Positions 63,365 to 64,000 of a stretch of DNA of 64,000 bases are shown here, piece by piece. How positions within the stretch are numbered: the first letter of the stretch is position 1; the number at the start of each line of letters is the position of its first letter. Origin of the DNA: Halisarca cf. caerulea. Taxonomy: Eukaryota > Porifera > Demospongiae > Chondrillida > Halisarcidae. A program made the translations under genes and the position numbers. The notes beneath the pieces were generated by a model. It had not been told where the DNA came from and made no database searches. It worked only from the letters and a program-made list of their open reading frames with translations. The DNA lies in assembly GCA_963170055.1 (NCBI GenBank), contig CAUJGJ010000185.1, forward strand, positions 3,513,275 through 3,577,274, written 5' to 3'.

Positions 63365-63822
63365 CAGTAGAACCTCGCAATAAGACCACCCCGGAAATAA
63401 GACCACCTCAGAATTAAGACCACTTTGTTGCAGTCCGGAATTTCTCCTATAGTTTTACATGGAAATTAGTTTCAGAATAAAGACCACATTTTTTCTTCTG
63501 GATGTCAAAACCTCACAATTAAGACCACTTATTTGTGGATATTGCTGTTTTCTGTGGACATTAGGCTCTGAAATGACGACATCAGTAGTAAGAGATGGTA
63601 AATTTGGGGTCACTTTTTTAACATTGTAATGGAGTAACAATAAAAGAGGTGTGATGGTACAATTTTTCCACAGTTTTAGTGCCTTATGTGCATTCTGTGT
63701 CTACAGAATGACTTCTGGATGTGCCATGCTATTCCAGGTAGTACTTTCAGAAATAAGACCACCTCAAAATTAAGACCACTTACAACGGTCCCAAGGGTGG
63801 TCGTATTTGTGAGGTTCTACTG
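63365..63822. mobile_element. TA-flanked pogo/Tc1-type MITE, 458 bp, with iterated AAGACCAC motifs
   Basis: The left tip is CAGTAGAACCTCGCAATAAG continuing ACCACCC. The right tip in reverse complement is CAGTAGAACCTCACAAATAC continuing GACCACCC. TA lies outside both (63,363-63,364 and 63,823-63,824). AATTAAGACCAC or AATAAGACCACC is iterated at least six times, concentrated in the two arms. No coding capacity is seen. Confidence 0.93.
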
Positions 63823-63869
63823 TATGTGGTCTTTATATCCGAGTGGTCTTTAAGACAGGCTTTAATGTA

Positions 63870-63980
63870 ATGCAAACTCTATGGTGTAATGGCAAGACAT
63901 TGGGATAGCCTCTCTCGATCATAGCGAGACTAAGAAATAGAAATACTGGTATAACATTATTATTATTATTATTATTATTA
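63870..63980 (+). mobile_element. Possible tRNA-derived SINE with (ATT)n tail
   Basis: TGGTGTAATGG (63,882-63,892) fits the RNA polymerase III A-box pattern TRGYNNANNNG. Downstream, TCTCG (63,913-63,917) and CGAGA (63,925-63,929) form a 5-bp stem with a 7-base loop like a T-arm, but the loop does not match a good B box. The tail is (ATT)8 at 63,956-63,980. The spacing is short for a full tRNA, so the call is weak. Confidence 0.3.
63956..63980 (+). repeat. (ATT)n microsatellite
   Basis: Eight pure ATT units near the right edge. It may be the 3' tail of the preceding SINE-like sequence. Confidence 0.95.
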
Positions 63981-64000
63981 ACATAATGGCATTAACAGGA

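Larger units (their letters stand above)
62219..63867. mobile_element. Outer TA-flanked transposon remnant (pogo/Tc1-type ends) hosting two nested MITEs
   Basis: The left end is CAGTAAAACCTGTGCTATAAG preceded by TA (62,217-62,218). The right end, read inward, is CATTAAAGCCTGTCTTAAAG, followed by TA (63,868-63,869). The ends match with a few substitutions and a one-base gap. TA duplication and CAGT-type tips are characteristic of Tc1/mariner/pogo elements. Two internal MITEs account for over 1 kb, leaving about 630 bp of outer element. No transposase coding is visible. A shared string, ACAAGTAATTGTG, occurs at about 62,255 and 63,251 in the outer parts. Confidence 0.6.

Noticed and set aside
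62991..63640. Minus-strand frames of 61-112 codons
   Set aside because: They run through transposon remnants and a MITE boundary, and show no family motif.

Overview
The window is animal nuclear DNA. Five spliced exons on the minus strand encode a recognisable metazoan MOSPD1/MOSPD3-type MSP-domain membrane protein. The remainder is satellite DNA, LINE and DNA-transposon remnants, and long CA/TG microsatellites. Two of the four introns are only 67-70 bp, and TA-flanked inverted-repeat elements are common, so a compact-genome invertebrate is likely. A sponge is my best guess, but the sequence does not prove it. Nothing prokaryotic is present.

Layout. (1) 1-54,056: one uninterrupted head-to-tail satellite array, 145 bp monomer, about 77% A+T, roughly 373 copies, all in one orientation, running off the left edge of the window. 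No frame of 60 codons or more is open in it. Linked diagnostic variants show several local higher-order repeats (4-, 7- and 18-monomer units) and two multi-kilobase segmental duplications at offsets of 4,498 and 12,042 bp. The inner 45 kb is homogeneous; the last 8.5 kb (45.5-54.06 kb) holds more divergent monomers. (2) 54,121-58,484: a much older, decayed stretch of the same satellite family. It has been split by a TTAA-flanked inverted-repeat element (54,513-55,166) and by a minus-strand LINE remnant (about 55,579-57,393). The LINE is itself interrupted inside its reverse transcriptase by a 722 bp inverted-repeat insert. (3) 58,485-58,684: a (GT)n tract, followed by the 3' flank of the gene. 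(4) 59,185-61,929: the MOSPD1-like gene, minus strand, five coding exons, 212 codons plus stop, with three long (CA)n tracts in its introns. (5) 61,930-64,000: upstream flank with a short inverted repeat, then a TA-flanked transposon about 1.65 kb long that contains two further TA-flanked MITEs, then a possible SINE ending in (ATT)n.

The right-hand end therefore reads as a satellite-to-gene boundary: homogenised array, divergent array, fossil monomers invaded by transposons, then a conserved gene starting less than 1 kb beyond the last fossil monomer. The only protein-coding gene I can support is the MOSPD1-like gene. It should encode an ER tail-anchored contact-site protein. The other reading frames are repeats, transposon debris or chance.
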